This document shows positions 49,561 to 60,148 of a stretch of DNA of 64,000 bases, in pieces (position 1 is the first letter of the stretch; each line of letters starts with the position of its first letter). The notes under the pieces were generated by a model that did no database searches, was not told where the DNA came from, and saw only the letters and a list, made by a program, of their open reading frames with translations. The stretch comes from Gadus chalcogrammus (taxonomy: Eukaryota; Chordata; Actinopteri; Gadiformes; Gadidae). Location: contig NC_079425.1 in assembly GCF_026213295.1 (NCBI RefSeq), forward strand, positions 13,632,397 through 13,696,396. The letters are read 5' to 3'. The translations under genes were made by a program, and so were the position numbers.

Positions 49561-50129
49561 GAAACTATGTAGCAAAAATCTGAACTAGTACTATCGGCCT
49601 CTGACTAAGCATGTATTATCCACGCATTCACTATATCCTACATCTTTATCACTGCAATGCCCTCTTTAATAGATGCCCTTGTACTTCTTTGTACGTATTT
49701 CTTGAGTCTCATCTTAGGGTATACCTCTGGCGGGCAGAGAAAGAGTGACAGAGAGTGAGAGGAGTTAGAGAGAGTGCCTTTGTTGCACAGATTTAGTTAG
49801 TATTAGCTATTATGTCACATAAAGGGATCCCAAAATAAGAATGGTTCATGTTTGCGCATTTGCTGAATTATGCCAACAAAAGTGCAAAAAAATATGAACT
49901 TTTGATTTTGTTAAATAATGCAGGATGGGGAGGGGGCCAAGGTTGTCACCACCTACTCGAGGTTGGGCTCAATGGGAATAGTAGTCCTTCACCTCAGGAC
50001 CCTGTGGTCAATAACCCCTGCCCTGCTCCCTGATGATGCCGCAGCTCCTGGAACCCATAGTCGGTGCTGGTCTGGATGGCCGCCACCATTGGCATCACCC
50101 GGTCCCGTTCGTCGTGATACTGAAAGTAA

Positions 50130-50370
50130 CAGCACTCCTTTGCACATCGCCAATGCGGGTTACTGGGTAGGAGTCCAATATGGTTTTCAGACACCTGTAT
50201 TCCACACAGAACTACAAGGTTTCATCCTTATTCTGCACCAGGATGCCTGCCATTGGCCAAGGGCTATCTAATGGCCCAATCCCTCACTCAGCAGCCATTC
50301 CCTGAATCTTGATATGCTGGACCAGCCCCAACTGCGTGTAGTCCTGGTCCCTGGCGACATAAAGGTTGTT
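50130..50370 (-). pseudogene. Ty3/gypsy-like reverse transcriptase relic
   Basis: One minus-strand frame carries GLVQH, then SPW, then ILVQNKDETL, stop, FCVEYRCLK, and finally DSYPVTRIGD. These are decayed forms of the DLVQH...SPW...LV-KKDG-LRFCVDYR-LN...DAYPLPRIDD blocks of Ty3/gypsy reverse transcriptases. The blocks before SPW have been shortened. The frame contains at least three stops, so the copy is dead. No LTRs, gag or integrase were recognised around it. Confidence 0.5.
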
Positions 50371-50371
50371 T

Positions 50372-50730
50372 TAGTAGAGAAACTCCTTTAACTTCTGATG
50401 CTGCTGGTGTGACGAGACCCTTACGGTGCTGTTCCATCAACTCCTGGACAGTCATGCAGGTGGCAGAAGTAGAGAAGCCAGAATCATGCACCGTCTCACA
50501 GTCTCGGACAAGTTTGCAATGGCTTTGTGCCCTCCATACTAGCCCGTATCCCCCTCACCATCTTCATCTGACAGCAGTAGGTGTTCCTGGTGGACGGTGA
50601 GTACCCCTTGGCACCTGGCAGACCTGGGTCCCTAGTGACGAAACGCTTGCCCTTGATGGGAGGGGCTAGGTTGTAGAAGATTCGCCCTCGGGCCATGTAC
50701 TGCCTCATTACGTGCCTGGGCAAAGCTTAC
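50372..50730 (-). other. Minus-strand open frames of unknown origin beside the RT relic
   Basis: Two consecutive minus-strand frames (about 50496-50723 and 50288-50491) have ordinary amino-acid composition, including YMARGRIFYNLAPPIKGKRF. They lie upstream of the gypsy-like relic in its reading direction, so they may be the preceding part of the same dead polyprotein. I do not recognise the family. Confidence 0.25.
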
Positions 50731-50929
50731 ATGCTTGGCGTCTGTCTCCACTTACTGCCGGATAGCAGATGGCTAGGCCTGTTCCTTTACTCTAATCTTA
50801 CCTGGCCATACCGGCTTAAGCGGCAGCTTCGCAGGGTGAGTTCAAGTCGGAATGGTGGCAGGTTGTGATCCTATGGACATCATTTGGCATGTTCCGGCTT
50901 GCCATAAGAGCAGGTTATTCTTCAACTGT

Positions 50930-51755
50930 CTACCTTCGTGGACTGTCAAACGAACCTTCGCACTATTCGAATTAACCATAGTTCGGACATTTTTAAAAAA
51001 AAGGAAGAACCATTCGACGTGCCTCTCGGCAACACTAACGTTCAACCTTCTTCCTTTTTTTCTTTTAGCAAACTGCTATTGGACACAGTCCTAAGAATTA
51101 CATTTAACTTTTGCCTACGTCACCGACGCAAATCAACGTCAACGTTGTGCGTCGTGACGTTCGGCATTGTATGCTTACAAGATGGCGGGGAGCAGCGCGC
51201 GAGCAGACAGAGCTGGAAAGCATAACTCCTAAAAACTTAAAAAGCACTGTGTGGAAAAATTTTGGATTTCCATCGAGAAACGGGAAGATTACATCCAGAG
51301 AAACCGTCATTTGCAAATTATGCTGTAAGTCGTTAAAGTACCACTCGACTACGAGCAACATGAGCGCACACCTCCATTCAGTGCATTACTCGGAGTACGC
51401 AGAACAGTTAGCGGCTGAGGAAGAGCCACGGTCAAAACAGCCAAGAATAACATCGTTTTTGCCTCCCTCCTCATCTCGTTGTCTGCCAGCTGGGCGGCAG
51501 ACAACATCTTCATTAAACATCATTGCTTGAATATTTCTGGCGTTATATCTTACCTATTATATAAGTTTTGTATTGATTTGGTAAAACTTGTTGCAAATGT
51601 TACATAACAGATTTGGTTGACATGCCCTCTAGTGGACGCGGGACGTAGGGCCCTAACTAATTAAGATGGTATCGGTGTATATAATGTATTACTTAAAATA
51701 TACTATAATTCAAAAAAAAATATTCGAATATTATTTGACTCTTCAACCCTAAGAA
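50930..51755 (+). mobile_element. Internally deleted hAT element carrying the BED relic
   Basis: The right end is attcgaatattatttgactc followed by ttcaaccct at about 51752, resembling ends of fish hAT elements rich in ttcgaa words. The left side contains related words (attcgaattaacc, about 50970; attcgac, 51012). Only about 220 bases separate the transposase stub from the right end, so most of the gene has been deleted. The left boundary and target duplication are not resolved. Confidence 0.5.
51171..51530 (+). pseudogene. Truncated hAT transposase, BED zinc finger only
   Basis: From the ATG at 51171 a frame of 119 codons reads KSTVWKNFGF, the aromatic start of a BED domain, then CKLC (codons 48-51 from this ATG) and HLHSVH, giving C-x2-C-x15-H-x4-H. 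It continues with a basic/proline-rich linker (QPRITSFLPP) typical of hAT (ZBED-like) transposases. The frame then stops; the RNase-H-like catalytic domain and C-terminal dimerisation domain are missing. BED fingers bind the element's DNA ends. This is therefore a DNA-binding remnant of a transposase inside an internally deleted element, not an active enzyme. The upstream frame is open without ATG to 51111. Confidence 0.75.
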
Positions 51756-51759
51756 GCAT

Positions 51760-52990
51760 GTTAGACCAATGTCGCAATTACTGATTTGACAGGGGGAGGA
51801 GCTGATTCGACCGCCTAATGTCTACCTGCGTCCAATTACCAATGCTACAACCCATCAGGAGAGACTTTGATTTTGACAGACCACGCAACCTACACCTTTT
51901 ACAAAAACACATAATAGTTGTCACATGCCTTCACGGTCACTCATACGTCGGTCCTTCAGTTTTACACAACTGTTCATGTGTCCAGCGTAACCATAAAAAC
52001 CCAACCTAACATCCATTGAGCGACTTGACCTCTACTTACAATTGCCCTCTAAACATCAACTCTAAAAAACCCCCATGACCCTTAGGACTGCACAACATAA
52101 CGCGGCTGCACCCCTGCTTGGTCGCTTTACAATCATAAGATGATCACCACACAGGATTACTTCACCCACATTAACAATAGTATCTATGGACAATAGTTAA
52201 GGATGATAATAGTTGATAACTTCTTAAGATAATATTAACGATTAATAATGGCCAACAACTTGATGCTAAAAGGGATTGTTTCCCAACACAAAGGCAACCT
52301 ATGTTTATGAATAGTAGGGGCCGCTAGCAGTACACGAAACTGCGGTCAGACTTGGGGCTTTCTAACATGACAGGTCGCCTCATCCCACAGACCCTCCAAC
52401 ACAGCCAGTCAAAGAGGATTCGACACCATTGTAAATGGTGGCACCCTTTTATTTTGACTAATAAATCTGCGGCCAGTAATTGGACCGGTTTCTTGAATGT
52501 TCCCACCAATTGGACACGACAGGGCGTCGTGAGGAGAGCCGAGCTGATGACCCTCGTCCTGTCCTAAGGGATTCTAGGCCCCCAGAGAACAGATAAAAGT
52601 GAACGGTCATTTATCAAAACAAACCCCACGGGAAAACATCAGGAACGCAGCAGATTCGAATGGAGTCGCTCGCAGTTATTTAATTGCCTGCTGCAATGTT
52701 GCGACCCATTACACTATCCATTTTCAGATAAAACTCTGCAAAATAATTGCATCCACTGCCGGCGGCCCCAATTAACGGGATGCAAACCCGACTATGCGCA
52801 TGAGAGGAGGGCACAGACCGACGCGAATGGAACAAGAGCCCGGTAATGAGGAAAATATGAGGAGGGAGAGACGTGCGCACGCTGCTGAACACAGCACACG
52901 CACTGCTGTCGGATCGGCGTCCACCCAGGCCTGCTGGCCGTCGCCACCTTACCCGGGCCCAACCCCTTAAACCACTACCAGGGGCTCCAT
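51760..52990. other. Unique sequence, no gene seen
   Basis: GC rises at about 52590-52980 with several CpGs, but no consistent promoter word order or exon is visible. Confidence 0.35.
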
Positions 52991-53149
52991 CATCGCATCC
53001 CTGTATGCAGATGACGCCATGGGGGGGGTTGGCTGACCACACCAAGCTTGGGTTATATTTCGATGGGAAGTTAGAACAGGGTAAAAAGGGCCCACACTGT
53101 CTTAAACCAGACTAAATGCCTTACATGCAAGGCTTACTCCTAACCACTT

Positions 53150-54330
53150 ATTAACTTGTTATGTTTCTAGGTTTAAAATGAGGTGTGCTATTTGCAGATG
53201 GCAACGACTTTCAATCGGCACAAGACCCGGGCTGTGTCGTACTGTATTCAGTACAGTATTTGGCCTAGGATATTAGTGGAGTAGAAGCAATTTTTGAACT
53301 TCTTGCTCCCTTATAATAATCTCTGCTCATCCTGGTCGGGAAGTCATGATACACAATATAGGTATAAAAAATCTGTGGCCGTTGCATGCCTCTAAAAGTC
53401 CATCATTAATTTCCCTGAATTAAATATTTGTAAGGCCTACCAGTCCATCTACCTACCTACCCAGCTACCTGGCGCACACTCTGCCTGTCCACTCAGTGGG
53501 CATGACCAGAATCTTCCGCAAGGCTAGGCAGACACATTGCTAATGTTAGAGAGCTAGTCACGTGTTTTGGGGAATGGCTTAGCAGGTAGACCTGAAGGGA
53601 GGGGTGGGTTTGTATTAGATGGGATATTATTGAATGATGATGAACTGCTTTTACTTAAATCAGACCAACTGTAATAGTTCCACGTCAGTGGCTTATCTCT
53701 CCGGTAGTTTCAGAGAACCCAGGTCAGATTTGAGCCATGATGAATCAATGTTGTTGAAGAAAGAGAAAAAGCCTACAGATAAAGGGAAGGAAGGAGGACA
53801 AGAAGGAACAGAGCGCTGGAGTGTTTTTAATCACTAGCGTCTCTCCATCTGGGGAGCGGTTGTCAGTTTTTCCAATGTCCAGAACTGTGTGTCTGATTGA
53901 AAAGAACGGCATCCAGCTCAGCCTTTTCCCGCTCTCTTGCTTGGTTGCTGAAGCAGAACATGTCCTGGGAGGGTTACTGAGGCGACAAGACATGGAGGAG
54001 GAAATAGGATATAAGGATGGAGAGAGGGGGAGATACAAGAATGGAGATAAGAAATTAAGGATGGATGGAGAAATATGGAGATGGAGATGGATTGAAAGAG
54101 AGTGGAAAGAAGAATGGAGAAAGATTAGAAGGATGTAGCTGAAGAGAGAGCCAGAGAATATGAACATAGAGACACATGAGGGAGACAGAGACAGAGGGGA
54201 CAAACACTAACCTCTCTTCTTAAACTGTCTTCGCCCCTCTGTAGAGGTCAACAATGCGGATCTGTCTACAATAATCAACACCTTTTCATCACTCTTCAGC
54301 TCTTTCACCATCTCTCTCTACGTCCTTCAA
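53150..54330. other. Unique sequence with a purine-rich stretch
   Basis: About 53990-54200 is GA-rich (atggagat and gagagag words). The 152-codon serine/leucine-rich minus frame there reflects composition. No gene was seen. Confidence 0.4.
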
Positions 54331-54400
54331 TTCAATAGAGCTTTATTAACATGAAAAATATTGACATTGCAAATAACCAAGTACTAAAAGATAAAAACTG
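54325..54400. repeat. Interspersed repeat end (ttcaatagagctttatt)
   Basis: The sequence ttcaattcaatagagcttta then ttaacatgaaaaatattgac resembles the 3' terminus of a common fish retroelement family whose copies often abut CT tracts, as here. The 54.6-55.05 kb flank on the other side of the tract may be the rest of it. Confidence 0.45.
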
Positions 54401-54431
54401 AAGTGAAATATTGATAACCTGTATTACAACA

Positions 54432-54593
<162 letters not shown>

Positions 54594-55059
54594 ATACATC
54601 ACTGCTTCACTGATCAGACATTTCAGTGAAACATCTTGAGCACCATCCGAGGTCGAAGATAGGCCAGCCACTTGCACACTCAGAATACCACAGATGTTCT
54701 GGTGTCTGTGTGATTCAATTGAATGGTACGTTTTGATTCTCTGGACCCTTCTGTGAACCACAACAATCCAAAGGCCTCTATAACTTGCTGTTGGCTGAAC
54801 ATAATTGGGTAAAAAAGCTTGTGAGTGGTAAAAAACTATTGCTGGGGAGTTCAGTATTGTGGGAGACTTGAGTCTGCAATTGGGGATTAGGATGCACAAT
54901 GTCCTCTGAATGTGGTGTCAGTGAGTGAGTGTTTAGCCTGCAGCCTTGGGGCATTGGATTTTTTTTGTAGGTATGTGCTGTGTATTTCAGCCATGCATGA
55001 GAGCCCACGATGACACCATCAATCACTTCAGATCAGATGTGTTTGCATGGAGCCGGTCA

Positions 55060-56265
55060 TGCTGCTTGATGTGTTCATCCGGGTCTCTGTCTGCACATCA
55101 CTAACCCTCACAGGACATATTTTCTAATAAAAGTCTCGCTTGCGCTCAGATGATGTGCCCCTGAATAAAGAAATGTTCTTAAATTGTGGGGAAAGTGATG
55201 TGTTGTTTTGTTGAGCGTTTGAGCTGCATCTGTGAAGATTTTATATTGAGATGTGAAGGAGTACGTGTGCACTCAGTGGTTCAAAACACATTTAGCACAT
55301 GGGAGACTAAATAAAACAGAAAATAACAACATCCAAATCCCTTTTATTTTCCTTGCTCTATTGTGTATTGAGCTCAATTCTGTTGGAGACATTGTTGTCA
55401 TCATCAAAGTTTTATTTTGGATTGTGTTAATAGACATTAAGCTGCACGTGTCTGCATAAAAGTCATGATCCACGTTATCGAATGCACACCACTGCTGTAT
55501 TTTTGCAAAACATATTTCTTGTATAATGTCCAAAATAATAATGAAACTAATTAGAATACAGAGAAATAAATAGGCAAACAGCAACTATGCTGATCAAATA
55601 AATAAATAATTAGGTTTACCGTGCATACTGTGTGTACTTAATGAGGACACTGAATTGTTAGCTCCTGCGATAATGAATTGAATTGCTATATAGTGTAATG
55701 TAAATTAAGTAGGAGCCGAGAACGTCATTTTCGGAACAGCAGAATAACAGCCAGGAAGTATTCACCAGGGAAGAGGTTTCGGTATCCATACACAGGAAAT
55801 TGTGTTTTTAGAATTCATTGTGTATTAATTGTAGGCTGTGTATAACACCATGTATACTGAATGTGATGTTTAGGTTAAATTGTGCACATTAACTTTGGTT
55901 GAAGATTAACTGTTCTATATTGTACTATATTCTCTACTGTTTTCCCAAAAATGGTTATGAAATAGGTTTAATGAAGGGCCAGCTTCCCTCTACCTTATCA
56001 GGAGTAATGAAATCCATTAATTGATAGATCGTTGACATACAAAGAAATACAAACAAAAGATGAGTGGATACAGCAGAGAAGCGCAAGAGACCGGTTTCAA
56101 ACAACAAAACGACTAAATTACATTTCTTCAAACACAACAGCTCTTAGAAGACCAGGCTTGGCAGCTGCATAAAAAAGATCACACATCCTAAAATTTTTGT
56201 TCCACCAACCTGTCTACCTCTATTTACCTTCGATTATCGGTAGGTGGTTTACAAGCTCTGACTGT
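55060..56265. other. AT-rich sequence, no gene seen
   Basis: No element or exon recognised. Confidence 0.4.
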
Positions 56266-56269
56266 GTCG

Positions 56270-56525
56270 TTTTTTTAATGTTATTACAGGAAGTTAGTAC
56301 CCTGCTATTACAGGTGGACAGTTTACCCTTTATAGCATGTTGTTATTCTATCTCTTATTACAGGTGCTTAGTTTACCTACTATTACAGGTATTTAGTTTA
56401 CCTGCTATTAAAGGGAGTTTGAATAGCAGTTATAAGAGGTATTTTTGACCTGTTATTACATGTTGTTAGTTGATCTAATAGTAAAGGTAGTTAGTTTGAC
56501 TGCTATTCCAGGGAGTTAGTTGACC
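56270..56525. repeat. Degenerate ~27-bp minisatellite, gctattacaggtagttagttta units
   Basis: Around nine diverged copies of a unit built from (c/t)tgctattacaggt and (a/g)gttagttta(c/g)ct fill this stretch. Several units contain ttattacag, which resembles a splice acceptor, but no exon follows. Confidence 0.7.
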
Positions 56526-56764
56526 TTGAGCCGAAGAGATTTCTGCACTCCGATTCTTCCATGTGACTGCACGGTGGAGAGTTAAGACAGAATCAAAACT
56601 TGTTTGTTTGTGGGCATATTGAAGAAGGCAATCTAGCTAGGGCAGGTCGTATTTGCTTACCATGGTAGAACGAAAAAAAGATACTAATTTGGAACATAAC
56701 GTGAATTAATCGCCAACTGCACAAATTCGGAAGGGGTATGCACCACAAGTGGCTAATTTACTTC

Positions 56765-57273
56765 CTGTGTTTCCCCTACCATTGTTCAGGCCTGGCGGGC
56801 CGCCAGGCCAACGAGCGCCCCCGCCAGGCCAACACCGGCCAAAAAAAAAAAAAAATGAAAAAGAGAAAAAAATAAAAAAAATAAAAATGCGGCAGCATTA
56901 AGTTATATCATCATTAGCATGGCACCACCAAAAAAACTTAAAAGGGATGAAGGACAAAAAGGTATTTCAAGGTTCTTCCTAAACACGGTGCCAAACGAGA
57001 GTACATTTATTCCTCAGAAGAACTATACCACGAACACGATCGCGTAAATGCGACGTCTGATTGGTTCAGCCCGCCGTTACCATGGACATTTTTACCGCCC
57101 CCGCAAAACACTAGCCTCGTTCTTTAATGTCCATAACTTAACCAACTTGTGATGGCTAAGCAAGTGTTTTATATGGAATAACCAACAAATACTCTGGCAT
57201 CCCGTGAAAAATGTATAACAATCACACTATCAGCTCTTACCACCGGGCCTAAAAATTTCTAGGGGAAACACTG
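56765..57273. mobile_element. Non-autonomous hAT transposon (gtgtttcccct termini)
   Basis: The left end ctgtgtttcccctac and the right end, read inward as cagtgtttcccctag, are short inverted repeats of a type very common in fish. The subterminal words aggcctggcgggccgcc (left) and aggcccggtgg (right, inward) also match. Only ACTTC is shared by both flanks (56760-56764 and 57274-57278), so the 8-bp duplication is incomplete. A poly-A stretch fills 56841-56886. There is no transposase. Confidence 0.75.
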
Positions 57274-57274
57274 A

Positions 57275-57590
57275 CTTCTCAACGTAATCAATGTCAACAA
57301 CATGGAAAAAAACCTTTGATGACATCTATCAGGTTAAGACAAGATCCTTCAGAAATGCATCGGAATTAAAGGTTTTCTTCCTTTCTGAGAATATTTGCAT
57401 ATTCAGCGTTTCCAGCTAAATCTGTAGAAACCAAAACAGCTTCTCCTCTTAGCCCTTTCAGAAGATATTTGGGGATTTCCGAGATTATTTGCATTTGCTT
57501 TGTTTGAGGGATTATCTCAAATGAAAGTATCTCCAATGCCTGACATACTCTTCTCTTGATTAATCAGTTCATACATACACATGTTAATGC
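57275..57590. other. AT-rich sequence, no gene seen
   Basis: Nothing recognised. Confidence 0.35.
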
Positions 57591-57674
57591 AGGTGGTTGT
57601 CAGTGTGTGTGCGTTTGTGTCCGTTTAAATTAGGTTGTTGTTTGTCTGCGTTTGTGTGTTTGCGCCTGCCTCTG

Positions 57675-57679
57675 TGTTG

Positions 57680-57710
<31 letters not shown>

Positions 57711-57713
57711 TGT

Positions 57714-57745
<32 letters not shown>

Positions 57746-57775
57746 GTGTGTGTGTATGAGCGTGTGTGTTGTGCA
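57675..57775. repeat. GT microsatellite
   Basis: An interrupted (GT)n tract with repeated tgtggtgtgt breaks. Cysteine/valine frames across it are artefacts. Confidence 0.95.
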
Positions 57776-58029
57776 GTGCGTGTGCATGAGAGAGCTGAAT
57801 ATGTATGGGGTGTGTAGAAGGTTTCTAGGGCAACGAGGTGTAGGATGTAGGACTGTTATCAGTAGAATTAGAGGCGTGGAAGGGGAACGCGCTCTGAATG
57901 ACAAACTACAGCTGCAGCTCATACAGAGAACATCCAGGCCACTGTCTTTTCTGCTCAGTACGCCTCGAGTCAGCTCTCACCACACAGTGGTGTGTAGTTC
58001 AGGCCCTCCTCCTCATCTTTCTTTACAAA

Positions 58030-58265
58030 TCTGTGTGTGTGTGTGTGTGTGTGTTGGGTGTGTGTGTGTGTGTGTGTACTCGCCTAACTATCCAACAGTG
58101 GACTTCGGCGTCGTAACACCTTCACCAACAGGGGACCTCCGAGCCAAGAGGGGACATTTTTCAGGTCCCCTTTTGGTCATGCCTTAAATCAACCTAAAAA
58201 CATGCCTAAAATATTTTGACGCATTTTCACAACTTTTGCCAAGAGGGGACCTGAAAGTGTGTGAG
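58030..58265. repeat. GT microsatellite with ggggacc-rich flank
   Basis: (GT)n (58030-58078) is followed by about 180 bases carrying aggggacctc, gaggggac, aggtcccctt and gaggggacctgaaag. One pair forms a 7-bp hairpin (aggggac/gtcccct). The same GT-plus-ggggac association occurs in inverted arrangement at 63.4-63.88 kb. Confidence 0.65.
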
Positions 58266-58481
58266 TGTTTAGTCCATACTCTATAGCGCCTCTGCTGGCC
58301 AGAGCTTGACGACCAATCCACACACGTCGCTTCAAACACTCCTCTATTACCTGCAGTCGTTCACACGTCTGTCAGAGTGTAGAGGGCTGTTAAACAGACT
58401 ACTTAGTAAAGTCTCTTGAAACATGCACACAAAAAAGGCTGAGCTTTAAAAGTTCCACACTTTTTTTGTATGTAGTGACAG

Positions 58482-59560
58482 GGTCCACTAATAATAATAA
58501 TAATAATACATTTAATTTGGATGACACTGTTGGCTATTACAAAATGACACAAGTCCCTTCTTAGATAGCATGGAGCGACATTCACACTCCTTCTTTTATG
58601 AAAAGAGGTAATATATACTGTAAGGGAAAGATAGCAATCTCAACTAATGTAATAATAATTTGTCAAACTTGAATTGTTAGTGTGTTTTTAGGAATAGAAT
58701 TCTCTCTCTCTAACAAAAAACCTATCTATTCATTTGTATCAATAAAAATTATAAACAAATACAATATAAGGGTCTAGACCTTTGAAATGGTTCAATCCCC
58801 AAATTAGCCTTAATTTACCATTTTACAATGTACTCCAGTCCCCGATCTAAAGAAATGCATTTGAATTGTTGATTTGCATCACAGAAAATGGTCCACACTT
58901 GTACTGTATGGAATGACAGGGGTCCACTGTTGGCTGATACATAATGACAGAAGTTCTCTCTTAGATAGCATAGAGTGACGTTCACACTCCATCATGGATG
59001 AGTAAAAAATAAATAAGCAAAATGGATAGTTCTTAAGAGGTAATAACAATCTAAATAAAATATGATATATATGTATATACATAGTGTTATTTTGCAATTA
59101 AAGTTGCCCCAACAATGTTGTCATGAACACAAATATCTAAACTTAATAAGGTTTTTATTTTTTTACAACTACAAACTTGTGTGCTTAGTCTACGGTTAAA
59201 GGAATGCATTTTATCTGTTGATTTGCATAACATAACTTTTTCTAATGACCGGGGTCCACTGTTGGCTATGACAAAATGACACAAGTCCCTTCTTAGATAG
59301 CATGGAGCGACATTCACACTCCTGCTTTTATGAAAAGAGGAAATAACTATATATATATATATAATAATATATGTAAGGGAAAGATAGTAATCTCAACTAA
59401 TGTAATAATAATTTGTCAAACTTGATTTGTAAGTGTGTTTATAGGAACAGAATAGTCTAACAAAAACCTATATTCATTTGTATCAATAAAAATGATAAAC
59501 AAATACAATTAAAATACAATATAAGGGTCTAGACCTTTGAAATTGTTCGATCCCCAGCTC
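58482..59560. repeat. Three tandem copies of a 0.33-0.44 kb unit
   Basis: The units start with ggtccact at 58482, 58921 and 59253. Each carries ttggct, aaaatgacacaag (or a variant), ttagatagcat(g/a)gag(c/t)gac, ttcacactcc and, later, ttgatttgcat. Units 1 and 3 are far more alike than either is to unit 2: both have gtaagggaaagatag, aatttgtcaaacttga and tataagggtctagacctttg. That suggests either exchange between units 1 and 3, or a duplication that jumped over unit 2. Unit 1 contains an AAT repeat and unit 3 an AT repeat at different points. Confidence 0.85.
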
Positions 59561-59564
59561 AACA

Positions 59565-60110
59565 TGTACTAGTTGAGCTGAGTCCAAAGACACCAAGCAT
59601 GACACTCTAGCAAATTGTAACATGTATTTTACATGGTACACCTATGGTCTAGGACATGATCTCGGTGTAGCAAGAGGGCGAGCTTGATCTCATTGGACTC
59701 AGCTTAACGTGTAGATGCTAAATAACATGTAATTTGTCAGAAATCTCCATCGGGAAGCAAATCTATAGCTGGTCATTATTGATAAAGGCCTCCAAAATCG
59801 ACAGCTAATTACTACCCTGAAACATATTCAAATATGATCATGTGTGGCACTGTTGCAATCGTCTCGAAACAGATGTCAAAGGACACCTTGTTTGCCCTAT
59901 TGCACGACCGGGAAGATATTTTCATACTTCTAATGGATTGATTCATATTTTAAGGTTCTCGGAGTGAGACTTTAGGCGGCTGCAGCAGAAGTGTTGAGAC
60001 GAAAGATGATATCAAGACATTTATAGAATATTCCCATTCACATTATGATTCTTCGCACGACCTGCATGTTGGAGAGACTGAAATAACCCCCAAAATGAGT
60101 AATAATGTAA
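59565..60110. other. Unique sequence, no gene seen
   Basis: Nothing recognised; the sequence separates the tandem units from the candidate minus-strand transcript. Confidence 0.35.
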
Positions 60111-60142
60111 AAGCAGGCAAGTCCCACAAATTGCTTGAACCA

Positions 60143-60148
60143 TTTATT
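60143..60148 (-). terminator. Candidate polyadenylation signal
   Basis: AATAAA on the minus strand (tttatt on the plus strand). It is one of several in this AT-rich stretch and is listed because it lies downstream of the splice-like signals at 61.3-62.8 kb; another is at 61643-61648. Alone it is weak evidence. Confidence 0.25.

Noticed and set aside
53001..53021. LYADDAM in the plus-strand frame, the catalytic motif of reverse transcriptases
   Set aside because: Only about 16 codons around it are plausible, no other block is recognisable, and a stop follows shortly. It may be chance.
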